Shown: piece after piece, positions 28,956 to 41,571 of the stretch | Layout: each line of letters opens with the position of its first letter | Position numbering within the stretch: the stretch's first letter is position 1 | Assembly: GCA_029959555.1 (NCBI GenBank) | Contig: JASCPI010000001.1 | Span: 1 to 64,000 of the forward strand | DNA from: Lysobacteraceae bacterium PS02065 | GTDB taxonomy: Bacteria > Pseudomonadota > Gammaproteobacteria > Xanthomonadales > Rhodanobacteraceae | Length of the DNA: 64,000 nucleotides | Direction: 5' to 3' | Notes under the pieces: model-generated | The model's database searches: none | Seen by the model: only the letters and a program-made list of their open reading frames with translations | What the model was told of the DNA's origin: nothing | Translations under genes and position numbers: made by a program

Positions 28956-29459
28956 ATGACGAGAACCTGCCGCCTCGCCCTGCCCGCGCTGCTCACCGTG
29001 CTCGCGGGCTGCTCCAAAGAGGCACCGCAGGCGCCCTCGCGGCGTGCCGCGGACACGACGGCACCGGCCACGTCCGCCGCCACGCCACGCGCCTGGCTGC
29101 CACACACCGACGCGACGACGCCCGCGGTCTGGCTCGCCCGCCATGCCGAGGGCGACGACAGGGAGGCCGACGCGGCCGCGATCGCACGCGCCGCGCGCAC
29201 GCTCGAGGCGGCGGCGCGCGCCTACACCGATCCGCCACGCATGCTCGCCAACCGCGCCGTGCAGCTGCGTCAGATGCTCGACGACCTCGCCCCGGCCGAA
29301 GATGCGGTCACCCTGCTCGACGCGCTCGCGGCAATGCCGGTCGGGCACGGCGGCCGCGATGTCGCCACCGACGTGCAGCACTACGCGAACCTGCGCCGCC
29401 AGGGCCACGACCACGCCGACGCGCTCACGCGCCTCGCCGCGAGCCGACGCGGCGGCTGA
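28956..29459 (+). CDS. Predicted lipoprotein of unknown function
   Basis: 167 aa. Lipoprotein signal RLALPALLTVLAGC with lipobox Cys near residue 20, an Ala/Thr-rich linker, then a mostly helical domain (IARAARTLEAAARAY, LRQMLDDLAPAEDAVTLLDA). No family recognised. The ATG at 28956 gives a standard signal; longer upstream starts would not. Divergent from the glutamate dehydrogenase across a 283-nt gap in which I see no clear regulatory site. Confidence 0.6.
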   Translation: MTRTCRLALPALLTVLAGCSKEAPQAPSRRAADTTAPATSAATPRAWLPHTDATTPAVWLARHAEGDDREADAAAIARAARTLEAAARAYTDPPRMLANRAVQLRQMLDDLAPAEDAVTLLDALAAMPVGHGGRDVATDVQHYANLRRQGHDHADALTRLAASRRGG

Positions 29460-29524
29460 GCCCGCGTGTGCGACGACGCCCGAGCGGCTATCGTTGCGGG
29501 TCCTTCCCCACGCCGGAGCACCGC

Positions 29525-29962
29525 ATGGATCCGTTCCTCGACGCCGCCCTCGACGAAGCGCGCGCCGGACTCGCCGAAGGCGGCATCCCGATCGGCTCGG
29601 TGCTGGTGCACCGCGGCGTCGTGATCGGCCGCGGCCACAACCGCCGCGTGCAGCGCGGCAGCAGTATCCTGCACGGCGAGATGGACGCGCTCGAACAGGC
29701 CGGCCGGCATCCGGCCTCGGTGTACCGCGAGAGCGTGCTCTACACGACCCTGTCGCCGTGCTCGATGTGTTCGGGCGCGATCCTGCTCTACGGCATCCCG
29801 CGCGTGATCGTCGGCGAGAACCGCACCTTCCTCGGCGAGGAAGACCTCCTGCGCAGCCGCGGCGTCAGCGTCGAGGTCGTGCAGGACGAGCGCTGCATCG
29901 CGCTCATGCGCGACTTCATCGCCGCGAACCCCGCGCTGTGGAACGAGGACATCGGCGAGTAG
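29525..29962 (+). CDS. Cytosine deaminase, Fcy1-like (zinc deaminase)
   Basis: 145 aa zinc-dependent deaminase. The zinc/proton-shuttle motif is HGEMDAL, with the Cys pair in LSPCSMCSGAIL. The block YTTLSPCSMC to IPRVIVGENRTF and the C-terminus WNEDIGE closely recall yeast Fcy1 cytosine deaminase, including the family's ending, rather than E. coli CodA, which is an unrelated amidohydrolase. Predicted reaction is cytosine to uracil (pyrimidine salvage). A GCTATCGT -10-like element lies at 29487-29494, 30 nt before the ATG. Identity is from memory of the family, so guanine or other base deamination cannot be excluded. Confidence 0.75.
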   Translation: MDPFLDAALDEARAGLAEGGIPIGSVLVHRGVVIGRGHNRRVQRGSSILHGEMDALEQAGRHPASVYRESVLYTTLSPCSMCSGAILLYGIPRVIVGENRTFLGEEDLLRSRGVSVEVVQDERCIALMRDFIAANPALWNEDIGE

Positions 29963-29968
29963 CGCGAC

Positions 29969-30778
29969 TCACGCCGGGCCGGGGGTGTCGCGGCGCACGC
30001 CGTGGCGCCACTCGACCTGGCGCGCCACGTGGCCGGCCTGTTCGAGGTAACGCAGGATCGAGCGGACGGTGACGACCGGGTAGTCGCCCGAGAGGCGTGT
30101 CGCGACGGAATGGTCGGCGAAGTGCGTGTTGGCCGAGAACATGCCGCCGAGCACGCGCCTGGAGTAGGCGATGCGCACGCGGTCGGGCGTGAAGCCTTCG
30201 CCCACCGTCGTCGCGTACGCGCGCTCGCGTGTCGTGGCATCGCCACCGGCGACCGCTGCACCGAGCATCTCGAGCATCCACGCGGTCGAGTTCTGGAAGT
30301 CGCGACTGCCGGGTCGCGCGATGAGGTTGTAGTGCGCGTCGTGCAGGCGCGTGGCGGTCGTCCCTGTCGACGCCATCGCGAGACGCCCGGCGAGCACGGG
30401 CTCCAGCCACACGATGCGTGCATCCTGCTCGGCGAGGTCGTCGGCGAAGAAGTCGACCAGGCCTTGCACGTGGATGCCCGAACGGTCGCTGCCGCAGTCG
30501 TTGAGCAGGTGGACGACGCTCCAGCGTCCGTCGACGTGGTCGCGTACCGCGAATCCCGCATGGCTGTAGACGAGTCCGTGCCGCGACAGGTCCTTGCCGA
30601 CGCGCGCGACGATCGCGACCGGTGCGTCGGCCGCATCGAGTTCGGCGACGACCCGCAGCGCCGTGTCCGCCGCCGCGGCGAGGTCACCCGGCGACATCGG
30701 TCGCGGATCGCAGGACGTGCCGGCCATCGCCGGCAGCGCGACCATGCCGGCGAGAAGCAGCACGAAGAGGCGCCTCAC
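29969..30778 (-). CDS. DUF2145 family exported protein
   Basis: 269 aa with signal peptide (LFVLLLAGMVALPAMAG). It shows the DUF2145 pattern: SCDPRPMSPGDLAAA, GKDLSRHGLVYSHAGFAVRD, VVHLLNDCGSDRSGIHVQG. Function unknown. The GTG start at 30778 overlaps the stop of the upstream gene by 4 nt (GTGA), which supports this start and indicates translational coupling. DUF2145 genes are usually paired with a small STM0539-type gene, as here. Confidence 0.8.
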   Translation of the reverse strand: MRRLFVLLLAGMVALPAMAGTSCDPRPMSPGDLAAAADTALRVVAELDAADAPVAIVARVGKDLSRHGLVYSHAGFAVRDHVDGRWSVVHLLNDCGSDRSGIHVQGLVDFFADDLAEQDARIVWLEPVLAGRLAMASTGTTATRLHDAHYNLIARPGSRDFQNSTAWMLEMLGAAVAGGDATTRERAYATTVGEGFTPDRVRIAYSRRVLGGMFSANTHFADHSVATRLSGDYPVVTVRSILRYLEQAGHVARQVEWRHGVRRDTPGPA

Positions 30779-31200
30779 GACGCGAGCCTGCGCGAATGCA
30801 CGTGGCGGCGCGTCGCCTCGTTGGCGATGAACGCGATCGTCTCGCCGCCGGCCTGGATCAGCCATCCGGTCGACAGCACCGTAACCGCCACGACCGTGCC
30901 GACCGCGAGACCCGCGGCGGCCAGCGTCGCTGCCGAGACCTCCACGACGATCGAAGCACCTTCCGCCGACGCCGTGAGCGTCACGTGGACCACCCGGCCG
31001 CTCGCCCTCACGCCCGACACGACGAAACCGGCCCCCTCCGACAACGCGTTCGCCGCCGCGATCGGTACGAACACCGATGCGAGGGCACTCGCACCCGACA
31101 CCTGCGACACGTCCGACTGGGCCGACGCGACCGGTACGGCGAATGCCAGCCCCAACCCCAACACGACTCCCGCGACGCTTGCCGACATCCCACTCGCCAT
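30775..31200 (-). CDS. STM0539-type small exported protein
   Basis: 141 aa. Signal peptide (AGVVLGLGLAFAVPVASA), then a Val/Ala-rich domain with alternating hydrophobic stretches (AAAGLAVGTVVAVTVLSTG) and a C-terminal IAFIANEATR block typical of the STM0539 group found beside DUF2145. Function unknown. The ATG at 31200 is preceded by GGAGG. A start further upstream (MKVDD...) is possible but has no better ribosome site. Confidence 0.65.
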   Translation of the reverse strand: MASGMSASVAGVVLGLGLAFAVPVASAQSDVSQVSGASALASVFVPIAAANALSEGAGFVVSGVRASGRVVHVTLTASAEGASIVVEVSAATLAAAGLAVGTVVAVTVLSTGWLIQAGGETIAFIANEATRRHVHSRRLAS

Positions 31201-31270
31201 GGCCCCGATCTCCCTCCGTTGTGCAGGTAAGCCTTGCGAAGCGACAGCAGCATCGTCAACTTTCATAGAC

Positions 31271-31302
31271 CATGTATCGTATATGTCGATTGAAGGTATC
31301 GT
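31271..31302. promoter_or_regulatory. AT-rich operator/promoter region between the STM0539-type gene and the XRE gene
   Basis: In the 126-nt divergent gap there is an AT-rich island unlike its surroundings. It contains an imperfect palindrome (CATGTATCGTATATG, 31271-31285, 11 of 15 symmetric) and a direct repeat GTATCGT at 31274-31280 and 31296-31302, spaced 22 nt (two helical turns). It is a plausible site for the adjacent XRE-type regulator to control both directions. Confidence 0.45.
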
Positions 31303-31326
31303 TTTACTGTACTTCCGGAGCGGATC

Positions 31327-32073
31327 ATGTCCATCGCCGTCGACGTCGTCACCGCCTTGAAGGGCTTGCTGCGTGCACGCGGCATCACGTATCGCGAGCT
31401 GGCCAGCCGCCTCGCGCTGAGCGAGGCGGCCGTCAAGCGCATGTTCTCGCTGCGTGCCCTGAGCCTCGCGAGGCTCGAGCAGGTCTGCGACGTCCTGGGG
31501 GTCGGCATCGCCGAACTCGCCGATGAGGCCTCGCGTGATCGTGGCGTGCTCGTGCAGCTCGACGTCGCACAGGAGAAAGCCCTCGTCGACGATCCGCGCC
31601 TGTTGCTCGCACTGTTCCTGTGCATCAACCGCTGGCGCGCCGACGACGTCATCGCGCAGTTCGCGTTCACGCGGGCGCAGTGGTCGGCCCTGCTGGCCCG
31701 CCTCGACCGCCTCGGCATCATCGAGCTCCAGCCCGGCGACCGCGTGCGAACGCGCACCGCGCGCAACTTCCGCTGGCGCGCCGACGGCCCGATGGAGCGC
31801 CATTTCCGCCATCACCTCCTGTCCGACTACTTCGCCGATCCGTTCGACGGCGAACAGGACGCCCTGCTGCTGCTCAGCGGCAGCCTCAGCATCGAAGGCG
31901 CCGCGCAGATGCGCCAGCACCTCAACGCCGTCGCGCGGGAGTTCGACGCGCTGCTCGCGCGCGACGCCGGCCTGCCGGCGAGCGAGCGCATGGGCATCAG
32001 CCTCGTGATCGCGCAGAAACCTTGGGTGCTGAGGGCGTTCGAGCCGTGGCGCAGGGTCGCCTCATCCTCCTGA
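31327..32073 (+). CDS. XRE-family transcriptional regulator
   Basis: 248 aa. N-terminal helix-turn-helix of the Cro/CI type (residues about 8-60: RGITYRELASRLALSEAAVKRMF). The larger C-terminal domain (SDYFADPFDGEQDALLLLSG) probably senses a signal or mediates oligomerisation; I do not recognise it. Ribosome site GGAG is 6 nt before the ATG. Divergent from the STM0539/DUF2145 pair, which it may regulate through the AT-rich region between them. Confidence 0.75.
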   Translation: MSIAVDVVTALKGLLRARGITYRELASRLALSEAAVKRMFSLRALSLARLEQVCDVLGVGIAELADEASRDRGVLVQLDVAQEKALVDDPRLLLALFLCINRWRADDVIAQFAFTRAQWSALLARLDRLGIIELQPGDRVRTRTARNFRWRADGPMERHFRHHLLSDYFADPFDGEQDALLLLSGSLSIEGAAQMRQHLNAVAREFDALLARDAGLPASERMGISLVIAQKPWVLRAFEPWRRVASSS

Positions 32074-32367
32074 GCCCGACAACCTGCGAGGCGGCGGAAA
32101 CCGCGCGATAGTGCCAACGCGTGCGCACAGCGGCATCGGGACCGCACGGATGGCGGCCTCGACGCCGCCGCACGCAATCCGCCTCCACCATGATCGCGAG
32201 CCGTGAATCGCGGGCTGCCGCGCACGCCGGGCCGCAGTGTGACCGGCTTCTCGAAATCGATCGCAGGTCGACACGTCGTGTCGCGGGCTTGCTACGGTCC
32301 GCGCCGGATCGAACCGCCCGGGATGGCGCGCGTCTTGCTTCACCGTCGCGAGACCAGGCCCCCCTGA

Positions 32368-34101
32368 ATGCCCGCCACCCGTACGCCCGCTCCCGAAAAC
32401 CCGCCGTCAGAGGCGCCGCCCAACCGTTTCGCCGGGCGCCTCGTCGGCGTCTCGATCGTCATCGGCGCGATCCTGCTCGGCGTCGCGTTGCAGGTCTACC
32501 GCGCGGTCGGCGAGTTCATCGACGCGACGCAGTGGGTCACCCACACGCTCGAGGTCAAGAACGAGATCACCACGATCGTCGCGCGCGTGCGCGAGACCGA
32601 AGCCAACCAGCGCGCCTACATCATCACCGGCGCCGACGACCGGCTCTCGGACTTCTACGCGAGCATGCCCGCGATCGCGACGCACATGGCGCGCCTGCGC
32701 AACGAAGTGCGCAACAATCCGACCCAGATCGCCAACGTCGACGAGCTCGAGGCACTGCTGCACAAGCGCACGACCGGCATGACCGACGTGCTCGCGCGCT
32801 ACCACGACGGCGGCTTCGACGCCGCGCAGCAGGCGATCCGCACCAACCATTCGCGTGACGAAGACCTCGCGATCGAGGCGCTCAGCCAGCGCATGCTGCA
32901 GATCGAGGACGACCTTCTCGACGACCGTCGCGCGCACACCCTGACGCAGGGTGCGGTGACCCGCAATCTGACCAGCGGCGCGACGCTGCTGAGCATCGTG
33001 CTGCTCGCATTCGCGCTCGCCGTGGTCCTGCGCGAGCACCGCCGCCGCCTCGCCAGCGAGCGCGACGTGCAGCGCAGCAACGCCGAACTCGCCGGCAGCC
33101 TCGAGGAATCGCAACGCCTCGCGCGCACGCTGCGCCAGCTGTCGGAGCTCGGCGAAATGCTGCAGGGCTGCCGCAGCCTCGACGAGGCCCTGACCGGCCT
33201 GCGCACCGCGCTGGCGCACCTGCTGCCCGGCATCGGCGGCTCGATCCACCTCGTCAACGCCTCGCAGGACCTCGTCGAAACCTACGCCACGTTCGGCGAG
33301 CCGGAGCTGCAGAGCGAAGCGCTGTTCGGTCCGGACGACTGCTGGGCGATGCGCCGCGGCCACGCGCACCCGCCGACCGACGGCCTCGCGGGCTTCCCTT
33401 GCAAGCACCTCGGCGACGCCAGCGCCACCGCGATCGACCGCGCGCTGTGCGTGCCGATGGTCGCCCAGGGCGAGATGCTCGGCGTGATGTCGATGTCGTC
33501 GAAGCTGCCGATCCGCAGCGAGGATCGCTCGATCGCGATCGCGGCCGGCGAGCACATCTCGCTCGCGATCGCCAACCTTCGCCTGCAGGAAACCCTGCGC
33601 ACGCAGTCGCTGCGCGATCCGCTGACCGGACTGTTCAACCGCCGCTACCTAGAGGCCTCGCTGGAGCGCGAGCTGCAGCGCGCGATGCGCCGCAACCTGC
33701 CCATGGCGGTCATGATGCTCGACCTCGACCACTTCAAGCGCTTCAACGACCTGCACGGCCACGACGGCGGCGATGCGTTGCTGTCGCAGTTCGGCGCGCT
33801 GCTGCAGCGCCTCGTGCGCAGCGAGGACGTCGCCTGCCGCTACGGCGGCGAGGAGTTCACGGTGCTGCTGCAGGAAACCGACGCCGAACAGGCGATGCAG
33901 CGCGCGGCACGCATCGTCGAGGCGGTGCGCACGCTCGACGTGCAGCATCGCCGCCAGTCGCTCGGCCAGGTCACGGTCTCGATCGGCGTGGCCACGTATC
34001 CGCAGCACGGCTTCACGCCCGAAGACCTGCTGCGCAGCGCCGACCGCGCGCTTTACGCGGCCAAGCATCAGGGCCGCGACCGCGCCGTGCTGGCGGGCTG
34101 A
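32368..34101 (+). CDS. Membrane diguanylate cyclase (CHASE3-like, GAF, GGDEF)
   Basis: 577 aa. Membrane segment at about 27-47, a CHASE3-like helical periplasmic domain (TEANQRAYIITGADDRLSDFY), a second membrane segment (LLSIVLLAFALAVVL, about 208-224), a coiled linker, a GAF-like domain (about 260-405), then a GGDEF domain with RYGGEEF as active site. An RSED sequence five residues before GGEEF is a canonical RxxD inhibitory site, so product inhibition by c-di-GMP is expected. Makes cyclic di-GMP from two GTP. A GCTACGGT element at 32291-32298 is a weak promoter candidate in the 294-nt upstream gap, which otherwise holds nothing I recognise. Confidence 0.88.
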   Translation: MPATRTPAPENPPSEAPPNRFAGRLVGVSIVIGAILLGVALQVYRAVGEFIDATQWVTHTLEVKNEITTIVARVRETEANQRAYIITGADDRLSDFYASMPAIATHMARLRNEVRNNPTQIANVDELEALLHKRTTGMTDVLARYHDGGFDAAQQAIRTNHSRDEDLAIEALSQRMLQIEDDLLDDRRAHTLTQGAVTRNLTSGATLLSIVLLAFALAVVLREHRRRLASERDVQRSNAELAGSLEESQRLARTLRQLSELGEMLQGCRSLDEALTGLRTALAHLLPGIGGSIHLVNASQDLVETYATFGEPELQSEALFGPDDCWAMRRGHAHPPTDGLAGFPCKHLGDASATAIDRALCVPMVAQGEMLGVMSMSSKLPIRSEDRSIAIAAGEHISLAIANLRLQETLRTQSLRDPLTGLFNRRYLEASLERELQRAMRRNLPMAVMMLDLDHFKRFNDLHGHDGGDALLSQFGALLQRLVRSEDVACRYGGEEFTVLLQETDAEQAMQRAARIVEAVRTLDVQHRRQSLGQVTVSIGVATYPQHGFTPEDLLRSADRALYAAKHQGRDRAVLAG

Positions 34102-34134
34102 GCCCGCCGCGACGGCGCGCCACCCGTTCCGGAC

Positions 34135-35295
<1,161 letters not shown>

Positions 35296-35399
35296 GGACT
35301 CGGGCCTGGCTGTACGGGAAACCGCGCATGATAGCCGAGCGCGCCCGAGCAAACCCTCCAGCACGTCCCCGATCGCCCCGGATCGCGACGCTGCGCTCG

Positions 35400-35428
35400 T
35401 TGACGCGCCGCGGCACGCTGGCTACGCT
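35400..35428 (+). promoter_or_regulatory. Promoter of the ArsR-methyltransferase/metH operon
   Basis: TTGACG (35400-35405), 17-nt spacer, TACGCT (35423-35428, within GCTACGCT), 36 nt before the GTG start. It is the best sigma70-like promoter in the window. Confidence 0.65.
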
Positions 35429-35435
35429 GGTCATC

Positions 35436-35460
35436 CATCCTTCGATCAAGATGAAAGGAT
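35436..35460 (+). promoter_or_regulatory. Candidate operator between promoter and ArsR-type gene
   Basis: Just downstream of the -10 lies an imperfect palindrome with CATC (35436-35439) and GATG (35450-35453) ends, overlapped by ATCCTT (35437-35442) and AAGGAT (35455-35460). The position fits autorepression by the ArsR-type regulator encoded next. Its identity as an operator is inferred. Confidence 0.45.
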
Positions 35461-35464
35461 AACC

Positions 35465-36391
35465 GTGGATCTCGCCGCCACCTCGGCGCTGCTGCGGCTG
35501 CTCTCGGACCCGACGCGCGTGCGCCTTCTCGCGTTGCTGGAACGCGAGGAGCTGACGGTCGCCGAGCTTTCCGCCGTGCTGCGCCTGGCCCAGCCACGCG
35601 TGTCGACGCACCTGGCCAAGCTCAAGGAGGCCGATCTCGTGCGCGACCGCCGTTCCGGCGTGTCGTCGTACTACCGCTTCAACGGCGAGCTCGACGCGCG
35701 CGAGAGCGCGCTGCTGCACGCGCTCAAGGCCAGCGTCGACGACGCCCTGCTCGACGACGACGAGCGCCGCCTGCCCGGCGTGCTCGCCAAGCGCGCGCGC
35801 GCCGAGGGCTGGGCCGATACGGTCGCGGGCGACATGGAGCGCCACTACTCGCCTGGGCGCACCTGGGAGACGCTGGCGCGCTCGATGACCCAGCTGGTCG
35901 GCACCGGCGACGTGCTCGACATCGCCTCGGGCGACGGCGTACTCGCCGAACTGCTCGCGCCCGGCGCGCGTTCGATCGTCTGCATCGACGCGAGTCCGCG
36001 CGTCGTCGGCGCGGCACGCGAACGCCTCAAGGGTTTCGACAACGTCGAGGTGACCACCGGCGACATGCACGCGCTCGACCTCGGCCGGCGCACGTTCGAC
36101 CTTGTCCTGCTCATGCACGCGCTGACCTACAGCGACCGTCCCGCCGTGGTCGTCGCCGAAGCGGCGCGCGTGCTGCGCAAGGGCGGCCGCCTCGTCGCCG
36201 CGACGCTCGGCCGCCACGCTCACCGCACCGCGGTCGAGCCGTTCGACCACCGCAACCTCGGCTTCAAGCCCGAGGACCTGCGCGGCTTCGCCGAGGCCGC
36301 CGGTCTCGAGGTGCAGCGCTGCGGGCGCATCACGCGCGAGGCCAAGGCCCCCCATTTCGAAGTGATCTCCCTGCTGGCGACGAAACGATGA
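35465..36391 (+). CDS. ArsR-family regulator fused to a SAM-dependent methyltransferase domain
   Basis: 308 aa. Residues about 1-90 form an ArsR/SmtB winged helix ([40 protein letters not shown]). Residues about 115-300 form a class I methyltransferase fold with the SAM-binding stretch [15 protein letters not shown]. No metal-binding Cys motif is seen. Next to metH, the second domain may serve as a sensor for SAM or S-adenosylhomocysteine, as proposed for other ArsR regulators of methionine cycling; whether it methylates anything is open. GTG start with AAGGA just before; overlaps metH-N by 4 nt. Confidence 0.8.
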   Translation: MDLAATSALLRLLSDPTRVRLLALLEREELTVAELSAVLRLAQPRVSTHLAKLKEADLVRDRRSGVSSYYRFNGELDARESALLHALKASVDDALLDDDERRLPGVLAKRARAEGWADTVAGDMERHYSPGRTWETLARSMTQLVGTGDVLDIASGDGVLAELLAPGARSIVCIDASPRVVGAARERLKGFDNVEVTTGDMHALDLGRRTFDLVLLMHALTYSDRPAVVVAEAARVLRKGGRLVAATLGRHAHRTAVEPFDHRNLGFKPEDLRGFAEAAGLEVQRCGRITREAKAPHFEVISLLATKR

Positions 36392-37470
36392 GCCACTCCC
36401 TGCCCTGGCTGAACCCGGCCCGCGTCGCCGCGCTCGAGGCCGCGCTCGCCTCGCGCATCCTGATCATCGACGGCGCGATGGGCACGATGATCCAGACCCA
36501 TCGCCTCGAGGAAGCCGACTACCGCGGCGAGCGCTTCGTCGACGGCTTCGACGCCACGCATGCGCACGACGGCGCCTGCGGCCACGACCTCAAGGGCAAC
36601 AACGACCTGCTTCTGCTGACGAAGCCCGAGATCATCGCCGGCGTGCACGCGGCCTACCTCGAGGCCGGCGCCGACTTCGTCGAGACCAACACGTTCAACG
36701 CGACCTCGGTCAGTCAGGCCGACTACCACCTCGAGCACCTCGTCTACGAGCTCAACCGCGAAGGTGCGCGCGTCGCGCGGGCCTGCTGTGACGCGGCCGA
36801 AGCGAAGACGCCGGACCAGCCACGCTTCGTGATCGGCGTGTTGGGCCCGACCAGCCGCACCGCCTCGATCAGTCCCGACGTCAACGACCCGGGCTTCCGC
36901 AACACGAGCTTCGACGAACTGCGCGAGACCTACCGCGAGGCGATCGAAGGCCTCATCGACGGCGGCGCCGACACGATCATGGTCGAGACGATCTTCGACA
37001 CGCTCAACGCCAAGGCCGCGCTGTTCGCGATCGAGGAGGTCTTCGACGCGCGTGGTGCACGCCTGCCGATCATGATCTCGGGCACGATCACCGACCGCTC
37101 CGGCCGCACGCTGTCGGGCCAGACCGCCGAGGCGTTCTACGCCTCGATGGCGCACAGCCGGCCGCTGTCGATCGGCCTCAACTGCGCGCTCGGCGCGACC
37201 GACATGCGCGAGCACGTCGAGACGCTCGCGCGCGTCGCCGACGCGCACGTCAGCGCCCATCCGAACGCCGGCCTGCCGAACGCGTTCGGCGAGTACGACG
37301 AGACGCCCGAGGAAATGGCCGAAACGCTGCGCGAGTTCGCGACGTCGGGCCTGCTCAACCTCGTCGGCGGCTGCTGCGGCACGACGCCGGCGCACATCCG
37401 CGCGATCGCCGAAGCCGTGCGCGGCCTGCCGCCGCGCCGCCTGCCCCACCTTCTGAAGGACGCTGCATGA
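36388..37470 (+). CDS. metH: Methionine synthase, homocysteine-binding half (split MetH)
   Basis: 360 aa, equal to the N-terminal homocysteine methyltransferase module of cobalamin-dependent MetH. Hallmarks: [13 protein letters not shown] at the start, the Cys of LNCALG, and [10 protein letters not shown] supplying the paired zinc-binding cysteines. It must work with the separate folate/cobalamin half at 38066. ATGA overlaps at both ends (with the ArsR gene and the SDR gene) mean a single tightly coupled operon. Two-gene MetH occurs, to my knowledge, in Xanthomonadales. Confidence 0.9.
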   Translation: MSHSLPWLNPARVAALEAALASRILIIDGAMGTMIQTHRLEEADYRGERFVDGFDATHAHDGACGHDLKGNNDLLLLTKPEIIAGVHAAYLEAGADFVETNTFNATSVSQADYHLEHLVYELNREGARVARACCDAAEAKTPDQPRFVIGVLGPTSRTASISPDVNDPGFRNTSFDELRETYREAIEGLIDGGADTIMVETIFDTLNAKAALFAIEEVFDARGARLPIMISGTITDRSGRTLSGQTAEAFYASMAHSRPLSIGLNCALGATDMREHVETLARVADAHVSAHPNAGLPNAFGEYDETPEEMAETLREFATSGLLNLVGGCCGTTPAHIRAIAEAVRGLPPRRLPHLLKDAA

Positions 37471-38065
37471 TCATCCTCGTCGTCGGGGCCGGCGGCACGC
37501 TCGGCCGCGCCGTGACCGCGCGCCTCGGCCAGCGCCACACGATCGTGACCGCGGGACGCTCGCACGGCGACGTGCGCGTCGACCTGCGCGACGAGGCCAG
37601 CGTGCACGCCATGTTCGAACTGACCGGCCCGCTCGACGCGATCGTCGCGACGGCCGGCAACGTGCACTTCGGCCCGCTCGCGCAGATGACCACCGAGGAT
37701 TTCACCGCAGGCCTGCACGACAAGCTGCTCGGCCAGGTCCGCCTCGCGCTCATCGGCCAGCACCATCTCAACGACGGCGGCTCGATCACGCTGACCACCG
37801 GCATCCTCGCCGAGCAACCGATCGCGCAAGGCGCCAACGCGACCGCGGTCAATGCAGGCATCGAGGGCTTCGTGCGCGCGGCCGCCTGCGAGCTGCCGCG
37901 CGGCCTGCGCATCAACGCCGTGAGCCCGAGCGTGCTGCGCGAGGCGTGGGACGCCTACGGCCCCTATTTCCCCGGTTTCGAGCCGGTCGGTGCGGATCGC
38001 GCCGCGATCGCGTTCGAGCGCAGCATCGAAGGCGTGCAGACCGGCCAGATTTTCAAGGTCTGGTG

Positions 38066-38066
<1 letters not shown>
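37467..38066 (+). CDS. Atypical short-chain dehydrogenase/reductase lacking the YxxxK motif
   Basis: 199 aa Rossmann-fold protein. The dinucleotide-binding loop is intact ([12 protein letters not shown]), and the NAG-like stretch is [10 protein letters not shown]. At the place of the catalytic Tyr-x-x-x-Lys the sequence is [14 protein letters not shown], with neither residue. It belongs to a short SDR group I recall with the same substitution, so the loss is a family trait and not damage. Its place inside the split metH operon (4-nt overlap before, 1-nt overlap after) suggests a role tied to methionine synthase, perhaps NAD(P)H binding or reductive reactivation; this is inference. Confidence 0.75.
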
Positions 38067-40774
<2,708 letters not shown>

Positions 40775-40779
40775 TCCCG

Positions 40780-40800
40780 CCGGCGGCATGCGGCCGCCGG
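40780..40800 (+). terminator. GC-rich hairpin after metH
   Basis: Perfect 8-bp stem CCGGCGGC/GCCGCCGG with a 5-nt loop, 5 nt after the metH stop. It lacks a T-run but abuts the MITE-like element, whose hairpins follow. Confidence 0.5.
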
Positions 40801-41202
40801 TGCACTGCTGTCCTGGGAAAGTTCGAAGCGAACGCTCGAGAACGTTGCCGCATCACGTCTCCGACGACGAATGCCGGGATGCCGCCTCGTTCTCTCGGCA
40901 GCACGGCATTGCGCACGCTCTTCCCTTCTCCCTCCGGGAGAAGAGCCTGCCCCGTACCCCGATACGGGGTGGCCCGAAGGGCCGGATGAGGGTTCGGGAT
41001 CACGACGATGATCGGACGTGGTCTCGATCCCGCACCCTCTCCCCAACCCCTCTCCCGGAGGGAGAGGGGCTCGAGCGCAACGCCACTGTGAGCGGACGCG
41101 TCGAACCTGTGGAACCGCGCGACGCCGAGCGCCGGGAACCTCCAGACGACAGCTCCGCTTACGGCACGGCACGAGGTGCGATTTTTCCCCGGACAGTGCT
41201 GG
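40801..41202 (+). mobile_element. MITE-like element, copy A
   Basis: Non-coding ~400-bp element ended by imperfect inverted repeats sharing CTGTCC[T/G]GGGAAA-type ends (40801-40820 and 41184-41202). Inside are a CTTCTCCC/GGGAGAAG hairpin (40925-40943), a CCCCGTA/TACGGGG hairpin (about 40952-40971) and a CCCCTCTCCC/GGGAGAGGGG hairpin (41047-41069). Copy B at 54039-54416 is the same element reversed, with similar internal sequence throughout. No transposase frame is present, so it would need an enzyme in trans. It lies between convergent genes (metH and the 41224 gene) and fills most of the 449-bp gap. Confidence 0.7.
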
Positions 41203-41223
41203 CCGCCTGCGGGAATGCCGGCG

Positions 41224-41478
41224 CTACATGCCGGCCTGCGACGCACCGCCCATCGCGGACAGGAACGCGAGCCCGCCGAACAGCATGAAGCAAACGATCG
41301 CGACCACGGTCATGATCAGGTAGGCCTTGCAGAGGTTGGCCTTGTTCGGGTTGGTGCCGTTCGAGAACGCCCACACGAGCATCATGACGAAACCCACCAG
41401 CGGGATCGCGAGCACGATCAACGTGACGATCCACTGTCCGAGCGTGACCACCGGTGCGACGTCGTTGCGATTGTCCAT
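41224..41478 (-). CDS. Small membrane protein, two transmembrane segments
   Basis: 84 aa. Two hydrophobic helices (WIVTLIVLAIPLVGFVMMLVW; YLIMTVVAIVCFMLFGGLAF) separated by an NGTNPNKAN loop. No known function; resembles small two-helix proteins common in proteobacteria. I chose the ATG at 41478 because AGGGGA lies about 7 nt before it; the ATG at 41484 would be too close to that site. The MITE end is 21 nt beyond its stop. Confidence 0.65.
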   Translation of the reverse strand: MDNRNDVAPVVTLGQWIVTLIVLAIPLVGFVMMLVWAFSNGTNPNKANLCKAYLIMTVVAIVCFMLFGGLAFLSAMGGASQAGM

Positions 41479-41571
41479 CCCCATTCCCCTCGTCGGTGCC
41501 GCAGCGGAATGCGCGGCCGCAGACTCCTACGGGAAACGGGGGCGCCGGGTGACAGCCGGCGGGCGCCGGGC

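Noticed and set aside
40925..41069. Repeated hairpins that might suggest a CRISPR array or small RNA gene
   Set aside because: No regularly spaced identical repeats with unique spacers; the hairpins belong to the terminal-repeat element also found at 54 kb.
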